In this document: one piece after another, positions 33,413 through 43,600 of the stretch | Layout of the letters: each line of letters starts with the position of its first letter | Numbering within the stretch: the first letter of the stretch is position 1 | Source of the DNA: Actinacidiphila guanduensis | GTDB lineage: Bacteria > Actinomycetota > Actinomycetes > Streptomycetales > Streptomycetaceae | Assembly (NCBI RefSeq): GCF_900103985.1 | Contig: NZ_FNIE01000027.1 | Span: forward strand, 1-64,000 | Reading direction: 5' to 3' | DNA: 64,000 bases | The notes under the pieces: generated by a model | The model's database searches: none | What the model saw: only the letters and a program-made list of their open reading frames with translations | What the model was told of the DNA's origin: nothing | Made by a program: the position numbers and the translations under genes

Positions 33413-35938
33413 TCACCGTCCGATCACCCCCGGAGTGGCAGTGCTCGTGCCCCAGGTCTCCTCGTCCTCGGTCACCCATGTCTTACGGGCACCGGCGCCG
33501 CCCCCCGTGCCGCCCATACCCCCCGTCATCGGCGGGATCATCGGCGGTTCGCTCTCCGTTCCCGCGCCCCCCACGGTGGCGACGCGGCCGAGCATCGACT
33601 CCTCCTGTGCGGCCTCCTCCAGAGGTAGAGCCGAGTTCTCGGCTCCCGGCTCATCCAAGACCGCCGGGTGCGCGTCGTCCAGGACTCCCTCCGGGTCCAA
33701 CAGCGGCTTGTACTCGTCACTGGTGCCGAAGCCTCTGGTCAGCTGCCGCAGTCGATCGGGATCCATGCCATTGGTGCCGCCGGAAACGACCGTTCCCCCG
33801 GACCGCAACAACCGGCCCAGGTCAGCCGGTTTCAGAGACTCACCACCATGGCTGACGACTACGCTGCTCCCTGGATCGAAGGCGCCCGAGCCACCAACAG
33901 CAAGTGGCTTGGGCATTCGTATGTCCCCACCTGTGTCCAGGTATCCGTCGGAGTCATTGCTTGAATCCCCAGGAAACAGTTGCTCAGCACCAGGTTGAAC
34001 GAGCGAAGATCCCACAGGTACCTTCAGCGGCTCACCGTTTGGGCCCAAAACCGGCTTCCCGTCCGGACCCACCACGGACCCATCCGGACGGACCGTTGAA
34101 CCCGCCGGCACAGTCACCTGAAGGCCGTCTGGTCCTACGATCGGCATCCCGTTCGGGCCGACCACCGCATCGGACTCCGGTACGTAGAGGGAACTGTCCG
34201 AGGTGATTTTTGAACCCGGCGGGAACTTGAGCGGTTTCCCGTCCGGACCCAGAACCGGCTTCCCATCCGGACCGACCACCGACCCATCCGGCCGAATCAC
34301 CGAACCTGCCGGCACATCCACCGGCTCACCATCCGGACCCAGAACCGGCTTCCCATCCGGACCCAGAACCATTGCGCCAGGTGCCGAAGAAGGATCAAGA
34401 CCATCCGAGGTGATTTTTGAACCCGGCGGGAACTTGAGCGGTTTCCCGTCCGGACCCAGAACCGGCTTCCCATCCGGACCGACCACCGACCCATCCGGCC
34501 GAATCACCGAACCTGCCGGCACATCCACCGGCTCACCATCCGGACCCAGAACCGGCTTCCCATCCGGACCCAGAACCATTGCGCCCTCGGAGCCACCGAA
34601 ATCGCTGGGCGCCAGACCACCGCCGTCACCAGTGAACAAGGAGCCGGGCTGAAGAGGACCCGACTCGCTCCCGGGAACGAACCCGCCCTGGCCGTCGTCC
34701 GAACCATTGCCACCTGGAGTGTCACCCGGGGCATTAAATGCGTAGGATCCGGGCACGCTTGGAAATCCAGGATCACTGGAATCTGTCGGATAACCAAGGC
34801 TGCCAATGTCTGGTATATTTCTTGTCTCTGGAATATTCTCCGATGGATCTCCTTCGTTGCCAGGGTCCGGCAAATCAACGTGATCCGGGACCTGTACCGG
34901 GCCCTGTCCCGGTCCATCAGGTGTCTGCTGTCCCAGATCAGAGCTCGATGTTTTCTCGGGCGGATCATGGAACTCTGTCGGCAACTCCATGCTGGCCGAC
35001 GTGTAACTGGTGTCCAACTTCGACAAAAAAGCCTTCGCGGCATCGTCCAGCGGAGCAAGGTTGTCGATCCACTGTTTCTTCGCGTCCGCCTCGAGACTGT
35101 CCCAAAATTCTGTAGTAGAAGGGTCCCCATACTTCGTCATCTTCGTAATGATGTGCTGATCATTCCTATTGTTAATATAGTTCTTACCCTTCCATATGCG
35201 CGTGACACCAGAGTTCACAGCATTCATGAACGAGTCGAATAGAATTATTCGTGGATCACTGATCGTAGCGTCGTTGCACCAGTTAAACCAGGCCTGCCCA
35301 AGGTTTTGGGCGGCACTCTTCATATCCTCGCCAGTCGCATTGAGTTGGCCGGAAGTGTCCTTCTCGGTCAACTGGTCTCGAATGCCCTGCATGTCATGAC
35401 ACATGGCAATTATCTTTGATTGGAATATTCCAGCCGCCGTACCCTGAAAATCACTGTCCGCAACGTCGATAGCATTGGCCCAGCCGGTGAATGCTTGTAT
35501 CCAATCGGCCAACATCGTACGGATTCCGTCAACCATATCGGCCGCATACTTCAGACTGTTCGGACTAAAAACATCATTCTCAAATGATCCGCCCATCAAA
35601 TTGGGAAATATTTTTGCGGGAATATCGCGGAATTCAGTCCAAGGCTTGGTCTCGTCCCTGAAGTCCGCAGAAAAATTTGCCCCGATGACGTACCACCATG
35701 TGTGGTGATGCATTTTGTCAAAGCCACTAACGTAACTGGTACTCCAGTACAGATCACGGAAGATATTGACGCCATGCCAAACGCCGGCGTAGTAACGGGA
35801 ATCCGGGTCCAACCACGAACTACCCGTCACGGCATCTCGGCTAGGCATGCCTGACGAGTCCGATCCGGAACCGTCGCCCCCGCCGTCGGCCGAGTTCGGG
35901 TCCACGAGCCTGACTGCCTGTTCGTACTCACCTGCCAA
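33413..35938 (-). CDS. AAWKG-like ESX substrate with PDGKPVLG repeats
   Basis: An 841-residue protein read from TTG 35938, which has GGGGAG 8 bp upstream. The N-terminal 330 residues are helical with WXG100-like character (IQAFTGWANAIDVADSDFQG; AWFNWCNDATI) and resemble AAWKG-type proteins of Streptomyces ESX loci. Residues about 440-680 are Gly/Pro/Asp repeats built on VLGPDGKPVLGPDGEP and DVPAGSVIRPDGSVVG, likely an extended stalk. The C terminus is acidic and low-complexity. A secreted or surface structural role is inferred. The 5' third has lower GC than the rest. The strong hairpin at 35964-36004 precedes it, so expression may differ from the upstream genes. Confidence 0.78.
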   Translation of the reverse strand: MAGEYEQAVRLVDPNSADGGGDGSGSDSSGMPSRDAVTGSSWLDPDSRYYAGVWHGVNIFRDLYWSTSYVSGFDKMHHHTWWYVIGANFSADFRDETKPWTEFRDIPAKIFPNLMGGSFENDVFSPNSLKYAADMVDGIRTMLADWIQAFTGWANAIDVADSDFQGTAAGIFQSKIIAMCHDMQGIRDQLTEKDTSGQLNATGEDMKSAAQNLGQAWFNWCNDATISDPRIILFDSFMNAVNSGVTRIWKGKNYINNRNDQHIITKMTKYGDPSTTEFWDSLEADAKKQWIDNLAPLDDAAKAFLSKLDTSYTSASMELPTEFHDPPEKTSSSDLGQQTPDGPGQGPVQVPDHVDLPDPGNEGDPSENIPETRNIPDIGSLGYPTDSSDPGFPSVPGSYAFNAPGDTPGGNGSDDGQGGFVPGSESGPLQPGSLFTGDGGGLAPSDFGGSEGAMVLGPDGKPVLGPDGEPVDVPAGSVIRPDGSVVGPDGKPVLGPDGKPLKFPPGSKITSDGLDPSSAPGAMVLGPDGKPVLGPDGEPVDVPAGSVIRPDGSVVGPDGKPVLGPDGKPLKFPPGSKITSDSSLYVPESDAVVGPNGMPIVGPDGLQVTVPAGSTVRPDGSVVGPDGKPVLGPNGEPLKVPVGSSLVQPGAEQLFPGDSSNDSDGYLDTGGDIRMPKPLAVGGSGAFDPGSSVVVSHGGESLKPADLGRLLRSGGTVVSGGTNGMDPDRLRQLTRGFGTSDEYKPLLDPEGVLDDAHPAVLDEPGAENSALPLEEAAQEESMLGRVATVGGAGTESEPPMIPPMTGGMGGTGGGAGARKTWVTEDEETWGTSTATPGVIGR
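34197..34378. repeat. 182-bp perfect direct repeat, copy 1
   Basis: Identical to 34404-34585, 207 bp away. It encodes the Gly/Pro/Asp repeat of the AAWKG-like protein. A third, diverged copy precedes it at about 34018-34196. Confidence 0.95.
34404..34585. repeat. 182-bp perfect direct repeat, copy 2
   Basis: Identical to 34197-34378 including all silent positions, which indicates very recent duplication. It is in frame (207 bp equals 69 codons), so repeat number can change without breaking the gene. Confidence 0.95.
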
Positions 35939-35963
35939 CGGATGCTCCCCATTTTCGAGTTCC

Positions 35964-36004
35964 GTTCTTCGCTCCAGGCCGCACTGCGGCCTGGAGCGAA
36001 GAAC
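35964..36004. terminator. Perfect 19-bp hairpin between two ESX genes
   Basis: 35964-35982 and 35986-36004 are exact inverted repeats separated by ACT. The hairpin begins 5 bp after the stop of the 157-aa gene and ends 26 bp before the TTG of the AAWKG-like gene. It could terminate most transcripts, so that the WXG100-size genes upstream are expressed more than the toxin part downstream. Confidence 0.85.
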
Positions 36005-36008
36005 GAGA

Positions 36009-36482
36009 TCACTGCGATATGCTTACGTTCGACGTTGACTGGTTACCGGAGCCGTCAAGCGAAAAATTTGCAAGATCAGCGTTCATTTCGCTTGCGGTAA
36101 TGTTCGCACTATCCTCCCCTTTGTCGAGCGTGTTGTCCACGTATTTGCAGTCCTGTGAAAGGATCTGACCTCCCGAGAGAAGCCCCTGGATCTTCTCGGA
36201 CAACGCCCCGGTGAAAGTCGCGAAGTCTTTCTGGAACGTAGCAATCGGCGCCTGCTTACTGTTGGGGTTGCCCAGGAGCAACTGGTTGTAGTTCCAGTTC
36301 TCGTCGTGGCCCAACTGTGGTGATCCGGAGAGATAGGCTGCGAGTTCGGCTACGAACCGGTTGTGCTGAACGTCCCGGACGAACGGATCGAGTTTATTGG
36401 CGGCGAAGTCCTTCAGGTAAGTGTCGGTGATTTTGAGGGTTTTTCCGCTGGACGACGAGTCGCCTGATTTTTCCTTTGCCAT
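36009..36482 (-). CDS. Hypothetical ESX-locus protein, 157 aa
   Basis: No family was recognised. The ATG at 36482 follows AGGA. The protein starts with a Ser-rich polar segment, has a helical middle (YLKDFAANKLDPFVRDVQHN; FQKDFATFTGALSEKIQGLL) and ends in a polar Ser/Asn tail (GSGNQSTSNVSISQ). No signal peptide or membrane helix. Helical content and place directly after the two WXG100-size genes suggest a third substrate or a chaperone. The strong hairpin follows its stop codon. Confidence 0.7.
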   Translation of the reverse strand: MAKEKSGDSSSSGKTLKITDTYLKDFAANKLDPFVRDVQHNRFVAELAAYLSGSPQLGHDENWNYNQLLLGNPNSKQAPIATFQKDFATFTGALSEKIQGLLSGGQILSQDCKYVDNTLDKGEDSANITASEMNADLANFSLDGSGNQSTSNVSISQ

Positions 36483-36520
36483 GCCGTGTCCTGTCTCGAA
36501 TTGTCGGCCGGCCGACAGGC

Positions 36521-36805
36521 TCAGAACTGATTGGCCGCGGCGGCGTCCGACTTCTGGTGGCCCTCGATCATCTCCGACAGCACCTGTGAACCCTGCGCCA
36601 GGCTGGCACGCATCTGTGCCTCCAGTTGATTCACCTGTCCCTGGAACTGCTGATAGGAGTGCGCCGCCTGACCGACGAACTGCTGTGCGAATGGAGCCAG
36701 CTGCTGCTGCAGATCTTCGAGCTGACCGTCGATCTTGGTGCTTGCCGCCTGCATGTCCTCGATGGCGCGGATGGCGCCGTCGTACTTGAGGTTGATGTCC
36801 GCCAT
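36521..36805 (-). CDS. WXG100-family ESX substrate
   Basis: A 94-residue protein of the two-helix WXG100 fold. The ATG at 36805 has GGAAGA upstream. The turn motif is FVG in place of WxG (QQFVGQAAHSYQQF), bracketed by long amphipathic helices (IEDMQAASTKIDGQLEDLQQ and GQVNQLEAQMRASLAQG). It should form a heterodimer with the product of the gene 25 bp upstream and be exported through EccC. No clear YxxxD/E signal is visible at the C terminus, which may therefore be supplied by the partner. Confidence 0.88.
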   Translation of the reverse strand: MADINLKYDGAIRAIEDMQAASTKIDGQLEDLQQQLAPFAQQFVGQAAHSYQQFQGQVNQLEAQMRASLAQGSQVLSEMIEGHQKSDAAAANQF

Positions 36806-36830
36806 GGGAATTCTTCCGTTCTTTTGTGGG

Positions 36831-37202
36831 TCAGCCGCGCAGGGCCTGGAAGACGGCATCGTCACCAGAGGTGCTCTGCCATGCCGCCGCGTTCTGGTGG
36901 AGTTCCTCTTCCGCGCGGCCGATGGTGCCGTGGGCCGTTTCGAGATTGGTCCGAAGCTGCTGGACTGCGGCGCTCACCCCTTGATAGGCGCTGATCCAGT
37001 CGTTGATCTTTCCCTGGAACGTGGTGCTGGACTGGGCTTGGTAAGAGCTCGCGATGTCCGAGCGAATCTGGTCCACCGTGCTGCCCATGTTCTTCATGAA
37101 CGCGGTGTGGTCGTCCAGCAAGGAAAGTGCGTGCTGGACGGCCTGGTCATCGGTCCGCAGTGTCTGCGCTGCTTCGGATGCACTGTTGATGGGAGTCGTC
37201 AT
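36831..37202 (-). CDS. WXG100-family ESX partner protein
   Basis: A 123-residue WXG100-like protein; the ATG at 37202 has GGAAGGAAG upstream. The turn reads TTFQGKINDW, so Phe replaces the first Trp. Helices flank it (AVQHALSLLDDHTAFMKNM; GVSAAVQQLRTNLETAHGTI). The tail continues about 20 residues past the second helix (WQSTSGDDAVFQALRG) and could carry the export signal. Pairing with the 94-aa product is expected. The 163 bp between this gene and eccB should contain a promoter for the substrate genes. Confidence 0.86.
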   Translation of the reverse strand: MTTPINSASEAAQTLRTDDQAVQHALSLLDDHTAFMKNMGSTVDQIRSDIASSYQAQSSTTFQGKINDWISAYQGVSAAVQQLRTNLETAHGTIGRAEEELHQNAAAWQSTSGDDAVFQALRG

Positions 37203-37365
37203 GGCGTTCTTCCTTCCGGGACCGCCGCCCCTCGGACGGGGGACGGATGCGGGTGGTGCGGCGTAGCGCGTCGCCTGCCGTTGAGGCTAGGCCGCGCTCA
37301 CGCGCTTCGTGTGGTGCCGAGGAATGTGCTGCCCTTTTGGTTTGGAGACTCCGCCCCTCCACTCC

Positions 37366-38829
37366 TCAGCTGACGCAGGGAACAGGTGTGGTCCGTGGGG
37401 GCACCACACCGCCATTGGCCAGCAGTTCGGGGTCAAGGCTCGGGCCGGTGGGCAGCAACCCCAGCACGTTCGTCGGCAACGTCATTTCGTCATCCGTGGA
37501 GTAGCCCAGGCGAGTCACCACGACGGCTGAGGGGATCGGGTACTTCACCCCGTCGTCCGTCACCAGATAGGGCGTCACCGCCTTACCGCCCGACGATGCG
37601 ACGGCCGTGACCAGCGCACCCGACCCCGGTTGCACCGCAACAAGGTCGGCCGGGCGGCAACTGGCCACCACACCTGGGCCCTGCCCGGGCGCCATGGTGT
37701 CCTTTTCCACCGGGGCCTGCCTGACTACTCCGATCCTGCTGCTCAACTCGTTCTGGTGGGCGTCCAGTTCGACGCAGACTGTGTGTCCCGACGGCACCGC
37801 CACCACCTCCGGCGGTTTCGCAGGCAGAAGGGACGCCAGGTTCGCGAGCGGCTCGGGCGCGGGTCCGGGCACCGCCGCGCGGGCCAAATCGGCGGGCCCG
37901 ATCCGTCCCACTGTGACGGCAGCGCCGCCATAGGCGCCACTCTGTACCCGGGGGTCGCCCAGGTACAACGCCGTGAGCGTCGCCGTCAGCGGTGCGAGAC
38001 CCTCCCGGGTCAGCAGGTAGTGGTGCCCGGATGCGTCCGCGAACACCTGCCCTACCCGGGTGGCCCGCCCGGCCAGCGGCGGACCGCTCGAGCCGAGTCC
38101 TGGCACCTCCGGAGTGGCCAGGTCGGGGCCGGCCGGCACTGCGTCCAGGAAATCCTCCGACACGGGCACCGGCGTCAAAGCGGTGTAGCCCAGCGCACGC
38201 GCCTCGGCATGGCGGCTTCCCACCGCCAGTCTCCGCCCCTGCCAGAGCAGCCACAGGGCACCGTCCGGGGTCTGCACCAGCACTCCCTGTGCATCCGATG
38301 GCCCCGGTCCGGCGACCGGCAGACCGACTCTCAGCACCACTCTGCTGGGTCCACCGGCAGTGGTCGGCGGGAGGACACATGTTGTCCAGCCCCGGCGCTC
38401 CAGCGCTCCCGGCCGAGGCAGGGCGTCCGGCGCACCGACGATCCCGACGGGCGCACCGACCGGCGCGCCGCGCAGCGACGCCGACTTCACTGCCTCGAGC
38501 TTCATGGAGTCGCCGGCAACCAGCCGCGCCGACGCCTCGTTGAGGACAGGGTGCAACTCGCCCTCGACGTAGAGGTAGCGGGCCCCCGAGTCCTCGGCGA
38601 GCACAAAGGCACCGTCCTTGCGCCATGCGGTGTTGCCGCCTGGCACGACGAAGCCGTAGATGCCGACGACCATCACACCGACCAACCCGAGGACGAATCC
38701 GAGCGCCATGCCGCGGTTCGTCCGACTCACCGGTTGATCAGGATGGGAAGGATCCACCCGCAGAACTCCTGCGCTCAGACGCCCCATCACAAAGGAGTAC
38801 GCCTGAATCTGGTCACGTCGCGACTGCAA
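37366..38829 (-). CDS. eccB: Type VII secretion protein EccB
   Basis: A 487-residue core component of the ESX membrane complex. The TTG at 38829 is preceded by an excellent AGGAGG. The family start is present (QSRRDQIQAYSFVMGRLSAGVLR), followed by one transmembrane helix (ALGFVLGLVGVMVVGIYGFV, about 41-60) and a large extracytoplasmic repeat domain. Two Cys residues are conserved in spacing (TTCVLPP; HTVCVELDA). EccB forms the outer ring of the complex and may have ATPase activity. It lies 39 bp after eccD and is probably co-transcribed with it. Confidence 0.95.
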   Translation of the reverse strand: MQSRRDQIQAYSFVMGRLSAGVLRVDPSHPDQPVSRTNRGMALGFVLGLVGVMVVGIYGFVVPGGNTAWRKDGAFVLAEDSGARYLYVEGELHPVLNEASARLVAGDSMKLEAVKSASLRGAPVGAPVGIVGAPDALPRPGALERRGWTTCVLPPTTAGGPSRVVLRVGLPVAGPGPSDAQGVLVQTPDGALWLLWQGRRLAVGSRHAEARALGYTALTPVPVSEDFLDAVPAGPDLATPEVPGLGSSGPPLAGRATRVGQVFADASGHHYLLTREGLAPLTATLTALYLGDPRVQSGAYGGAAVTVGRIGPADLARAAVPGPAPEPLANLASLLPAKPPEVVAVPSGHTVCVELDAHQNELSSRIGVVRQAPVEKDTMAPGQGPGVVASCRPADLVAVQPGSGALVTAVASSGGKAVTPYLVTDDGVKYPIPSAVVVTRLGYSTDDEMTLPTNVLGLLPTGPSLDPELLANGGVVPPRTTPVPCVS

Positions 38830-38868
38830 CGATCGCCTCCTGTTTCCGCGTCGGACTGTCGGCGGAAC

Positions 38869-40266
38869 TCAGCCGCCCAGACCCCGCGCGTAGTGGTAGA
38901 GCCCGAACACCCATAGCGACACCGGCAGCAGGCTGACGGCGGCCACCGAGTGCAGCACGTTGGTCAGGTGCGCCCAGTGCGGCAGGAGGCGCCGGCCCGG
39001 CACGGTCCACGACGCCACCATCAGGCAGCCCGCGACCGCCATCACGACGGCGAACTCCACCAGCCGCCCCGACGTCGGAAGGGCCGTTCCCAGCCGCACG
39101 GTGAAGAGCGCGGCGCCGTAGAGCCCAGGTGCCACCAGGGCGAGCCGTGGCCAGATTCCACCGAGTCGGCCACCGTGGAGGAGTCCCAGGAGACTCACAA
39201 CGGCCATCAAGGCCAATGTCGACGTCTCAAATCCGCGCAGCATGCAGGTAAGACTGACCGCGACCAATACGCCGACTGCGGCATAGAACGCCTTCGCGTA
39301 GGCGTCGACGGCTTCGCTGCGCGCCTCCACCTCCGTCGCGTTGTACGGTTCGATGCCTTCCTGGAGCTGGTCGGCGTTGGCAGGCAACGGTGGCAGGCGC
39401 AAACCGGACAATCGAAAGGCCACCGCGGGCACGAACGCCGCCATGACGACCGCCAGCATACAGACCAGAGCCGCGGCGTGGGCCAGCGGAATATCGAGGG
39501 CCAGCACCATCACTCCTTCGACAGCCAGCACCACGTCCGCAACGGCCGACGCAAGGAAGAGAGGCGCGCTGGAGCCCACTGCGGCAAGTGCCAGCGCGGA
39601 GGTCCCCGCGGCGGCGGCCCCCGCCGCGAGTAGCCGCGGGCCCGTCATATCGGCGCCGGCGCTCGTGGGTGGCACGAGAGCGCCTGCCAGCGCCACGAAA
39701 GGCACCGCTGCGGCTCCCAACGCGGTGCCCACGACGGCGTCGCCCATTGCCCTCGACGCTGCGGCCGCACCAGCCAACAGCATCAGCGCGCTCACCGCCG
39801 CGGCGACAACTCGCACCTGATGCGGACCGCTCACACACAAAAGTCCCAAGCCGGCCGACACGAACATGAGCAACGCCGCGATCAGCGTCCTTCGTGACAG
39901 GTCCGCGTTCCAGGTACCCGAGCGTCCGGCGAGATTCTCCGCGAGTCCATCCACCAAATCGTCCAGGTGAACCGGCGGGAGTGCCGCACGCCGCGGCCGT
40001 AGGTACAACGTCTCACCATCGCGCACTCCCAGCGCGTCCAGGGTGGACTGCTCGTCCAGGGGTGCGCCGCCCAGCCGTTGCACCACCCAGCCCCCGTGCA
40101 CCACCCCGGTCTCATCGAGTCCGTCACCCGCGTAACCCACGAGCGACGGCAGCACGTCCATCAACTGCAGGTCAGAGGGCACCGCGAGTTCCACCGTCCG
40201 CGCCGGGGCACGAACGGTGAGTCGGCACAGGTCGCCCATCGCGGTCGGCGGAACGGCGTTCGCCAT
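38869..40266 (-). CDS. eccD: Type VII secretion protein EccD
   Basis: A 465-residue integral membrane protein. An N-terminal ubiquitin-like (YukD) domain (about 12-92; CRLTVRAPARTVELAVPSD) is followed by eleven predicted hydrophobic helices from LIAALLMFVSAGLGLLCV onward, the usual EccD topology. It forms the membrane pore scaffold with EccB and EccC. The ATG at 40266 is the only sensible start. It heads the minus-strand core operon, diverging from eccC. Confidence 0.95.
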   Translation of the reverse strand: MANAVPPTAMGDLCRLTVRAPARTVELAVPSDLQLMDVLPSLVGYAGDGLDETGVVHGGWVVQRLGGAPLDEQSTLDALGVRDGETLYLRPRRAALPPVHLDDLVDGLAENLAGRSGTWNADLSRRTLIAALLMFVSAGLGLLCVSGPHQVRVVAAAVSALMLLAGAAAASRAMGDAVVGTALGAAAVPFVALAGALVPPTSAGADMTGPRLLAAGAAAAGTSALALAAVGSSAPLFLASAVADVVLAVEGVMVLALDIPLAHAAALVCMLAVVMAAFVPAVAFRLSGLRLPPLPANADQLQEGIEPYNATEVEARSEAVDAYAKAFYAAVGVLVAVSLTCMLRGFETSTLALMAVVSLLGLLHGGRLGGIWPRLALVAPGLYGAALFTVRLGTALPTSGRLVEFAVVMAVAGCLMVASWTVPGRRLLPHWAHLTNVLHSVAAVSLLPVSLWVFGLYHYARGLGG

Positions 40267-40604
40267 TTTCGGCTCCTTAAAGACCCATCAGCGCGGCTGA
40301 AATGCAGCCGGGCGCCGCGGTCATTGTTCAACGCCGCAACCGCCTGGCAGGGCGTCCTTCCTGATCCGGGGCAGCGCGCTGCCCGAACGGTTCGCGATCC
40401 GTGAACCTTTGGCTCCGGAACCGCATCGACGGCTGCTGGTTCGTCCCGTTGCCCGCTCCGTTCGGGAACACTGGCCGCACCACCCGACCGCGACCGCTGC
40501 GGCGGACCACCGGTTGCGGCACGTCCATGCGCACCTCAGCATTCCGCTCTGCCGGTCCCTATCCGGTCTTCCGCGCGACGCCAGAACGAAGCGAGGGCGC
40601 AGCG
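40267..40604. other. Divergent promoter region between eccD and eccC
   Basis: A 338-bp intergenic stretch. The eccC frame is open from 40401, but the part before 40605 lacks EccC character and a binding site. It should hold promoters for both directions. No clear operator was seen. Confidence 0.5.
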
Positions 40605-43600
40605 TTGAGCGTCACCCTGTTCCGTCGGCCGCCGCGCCGCCCCGGGCCGGAGATGCCGGAGGGCGAGCTGCAACTGCAAGAGCCTCCCGACCTGCCCGAG
40701 CCCCAAGGGGGCATGTCGGGCATGCTCAGTTATGCTCCGACTGCGCTTGGCTCACTGTCCATGGTGCTGGTCTTCCTGCGGCCCGGTTCCAGCGGTGCCC
40801 TGACCTATGTGGCGATCGGCATGATGGCCGTCTCCGCGATCGGAATGGTCGTCAGCCAGACCATGCGAGCCTCCAGCGACCGCAAACGCAAAGTGCAGAG
40901 CGAACGGCGCGACTACCTGCGTTATCTTGCCGGCGTCCGCAAACAGGTACGCCGTTCGATCGACGCGCAGCGCACCGCTCAGGCGTGGCATCACCCCGAA
41001 CCCGTCGCTCTGTGGTCGTTGGTGCGTACGTCCCGGCTGTGGGAACGCCGCGCCTCCCACCCGGACTTCGGGGAGTTGCGCCTCGGCAGCGGTGAGCAGG
41101 CCCTCGCGTTGAAGCTCTCGCCTCTCACCACCAAGCCGGTCGAAGATCTCGAACCGCTCAGTGCTCACGCGCTGCGCCGGTTCATCCGCGCATACGGCAC
41201 CGTCCCCGATCAGCCGGTCGCCGCCTACGTCCGCGCCTACGCCCGCGTCCTGCTGGACGGCGAAGGCGAGACCGTTCGGGCCATGATCCGCTCGGTACTC
41301 TGCCAGGCTGCCGTATTCCATGCACCGGGGGACCTGCGGATCGCAGTCGTCACCGACGCGGACGGACAGGGGGCATGGGAGTGGGTCAAATGGCTGCCGC
41401 ACGTCCTGCACCCTTCCGAGAGCGATGGAGCAGGCCCCATCCGTCTGGTCACCGACAGCGCGGCCAAACTGGAGACGCTGCTCGGTGCCGATTTCGCCGG
41501 CCGTCCCCCGTTCGACCCGGACGCCGCGCCCAGCCGCGATGAGCCGTATTTCCTGCTCGTCCTCGACGTCAATTCCGTTCCCGCCTCCAGCCGCATCGCC
41601 ACCGATGGCTACCGCAATGCCACAGTCTTCGACACGCGCGGGGCGCTGGCATGGAAAGCCGAACGGCGAGGGCTGAGGCTGCGCGTGACGCCGGAGAACG
41701 TGGACATGGTCACAGACGACCGGCAGGGACACGAGGCCACTGTCACCCTCGGTCGGCCGGACGTCATCACGACTGCCGCAGCGGGGAGCCTGGCCAGGCT
41801 CATCGCCCCGTTCAGGCTGACCGCCTCCGCGGAGAGCGCCGAACCGCTCTCGGCGGATGTCGAGCTCAGCTCGATGCTCGGGATACCCGACATGCGCCGC
41901 CATGACGTGCGGCAGTTGTGGACCCGATACGAACGATCCGCCCAGGACCGGCTGCGTGTCCCGCTCGGTTTCGCCTCCGACCGGACCCCGCTCGTGCTGG
42001 ACATCAAGGAGTCCGCCGAGGGCGGCAACGGCCCGCACGGCCTGCTCATCGGCGCCACCGGATCGGGTAAGTCCGAACTGCTGCGGACGCTCGTTCTGGC
42101 CCTGGCGCTCACCCACTCCTCGGAGACCTTGAACTTCGTCCTGGTCGACTTCAAGGGCGGTGCGACGTTCCTCGGCCTTGACCGGCTGCCGCACACCTCC
42201 GCGGTCATCACCAACCTTGCCGACGAGGCCTCCCTCGTGGCCCGCATGCAGGACGCGCTCCAGGGAGAGCTGGTGCGTCGTCAGGAGTTGCTCAGGTCCG
42301 CCGGAAACCACCGTTCCGCGCTCGACTATGAACAGGCCCGCGCCAAGGGTGCTGACCTTGCACCGCTCCCGAGCCTTCTCGTCGTCGTCGACGAGTTCAG
42401 CGAACTGCTCTCGGCGCACCGCGAATTCATGGACCTGTTCATCATGATCGGCCGGCTGGGGCGATCACTCGGGGTGCATTTGCTGCTGGCCTCCCAGCGG
42501 CTCGACGAAGGCCGTATGGGCCAGTTGGAGTCCCACCTGTCGTACCGCATCGGTCTGCGGACATTCTCCGCGATGGAGAGCCGAGGTGTTCTCGGCGTGC
42601 CTGACGCTTACCAGCTCCCGTCGTCTCCGGGCAACGGGTTCCTGCGGACCGACACCGCCACCTTGACCAGGTTCAAGTCCGCATACGTGTCCGGCCCGTA
42701 CCGGATGCGCGACCGCGAGGCCGAACAGGCTGTCGCCGCAGGTCAGATCGTTGGCTACACCACTGAGTACGTCGCCCCCCGTCTCCCGATCTCCTTGCCG
42801 CCGGAGCCGGTGGGAGAGGAGGCCGACGAGGACGCACCGACACTCCTGGCCGTGGCGACCGAGAGGATCTGCGCGGTGGGAAGTCCGCCCGCCCGCCAGG
42901 TCTGGCTGCCGCCGCTGAACGTGCCCCCCACTCTCGACGAGCTGCTGCCCCGGCTCTCGCGTTCCGGGCACGGGCTCCTGGCCGAAGAGCGCAGCCGTGT
43001 GTTGACCGTGCCTGTGGGCATTGTGGACCGTCCTTTTGAACAGCGCAGGGACCCGCTCGTCGCCGACCTGTCCGGCGCCGGGGGCCATCTCGCGGTGGCG
43101 GGAGGTCCGCAGAGCGGGAAGAGCACCCTGCTGCGTACCGCCATCTCAGCCCTCGCCCTGACCCACTCGCCACGCGAAGTGCAGTTCTACTGTCTGGACT
43201 TCGGCGGCGGCACGCTCGCCGGCATGGCGGGGCTGCCCCACGTGGGAGGTGTGACGGGGCGCTTGGACCCTGAGAGGGTAGGCCGCACCCTGATCGAGAT
43301 CAGTGCGCTGATCTCGCGCCGTGAGCGGGAATTCGCGGCGCACGGCGTCGATTCGATGACCACGTACCGGGCGCTGCGTGCGGCGGGCGACCACGATGAT
43401 CCGTACGGTGACGTCTTTCTCGTTATCGACGGCTGGGCCACCGTCCGCCAGGACTTCCCGGACGCCTTGCCGCTTGTAGCCCTTGTCGCCGCGCGTGGCC
43501 TCAACTACGGCGTCCACCTCATGATCTCGGCCAACCGTTGGGGTGAATTGCAGTCGTCGGTCCGTGACCAACTCGGTTCCCGGTTCGAACTACGCCTCGG

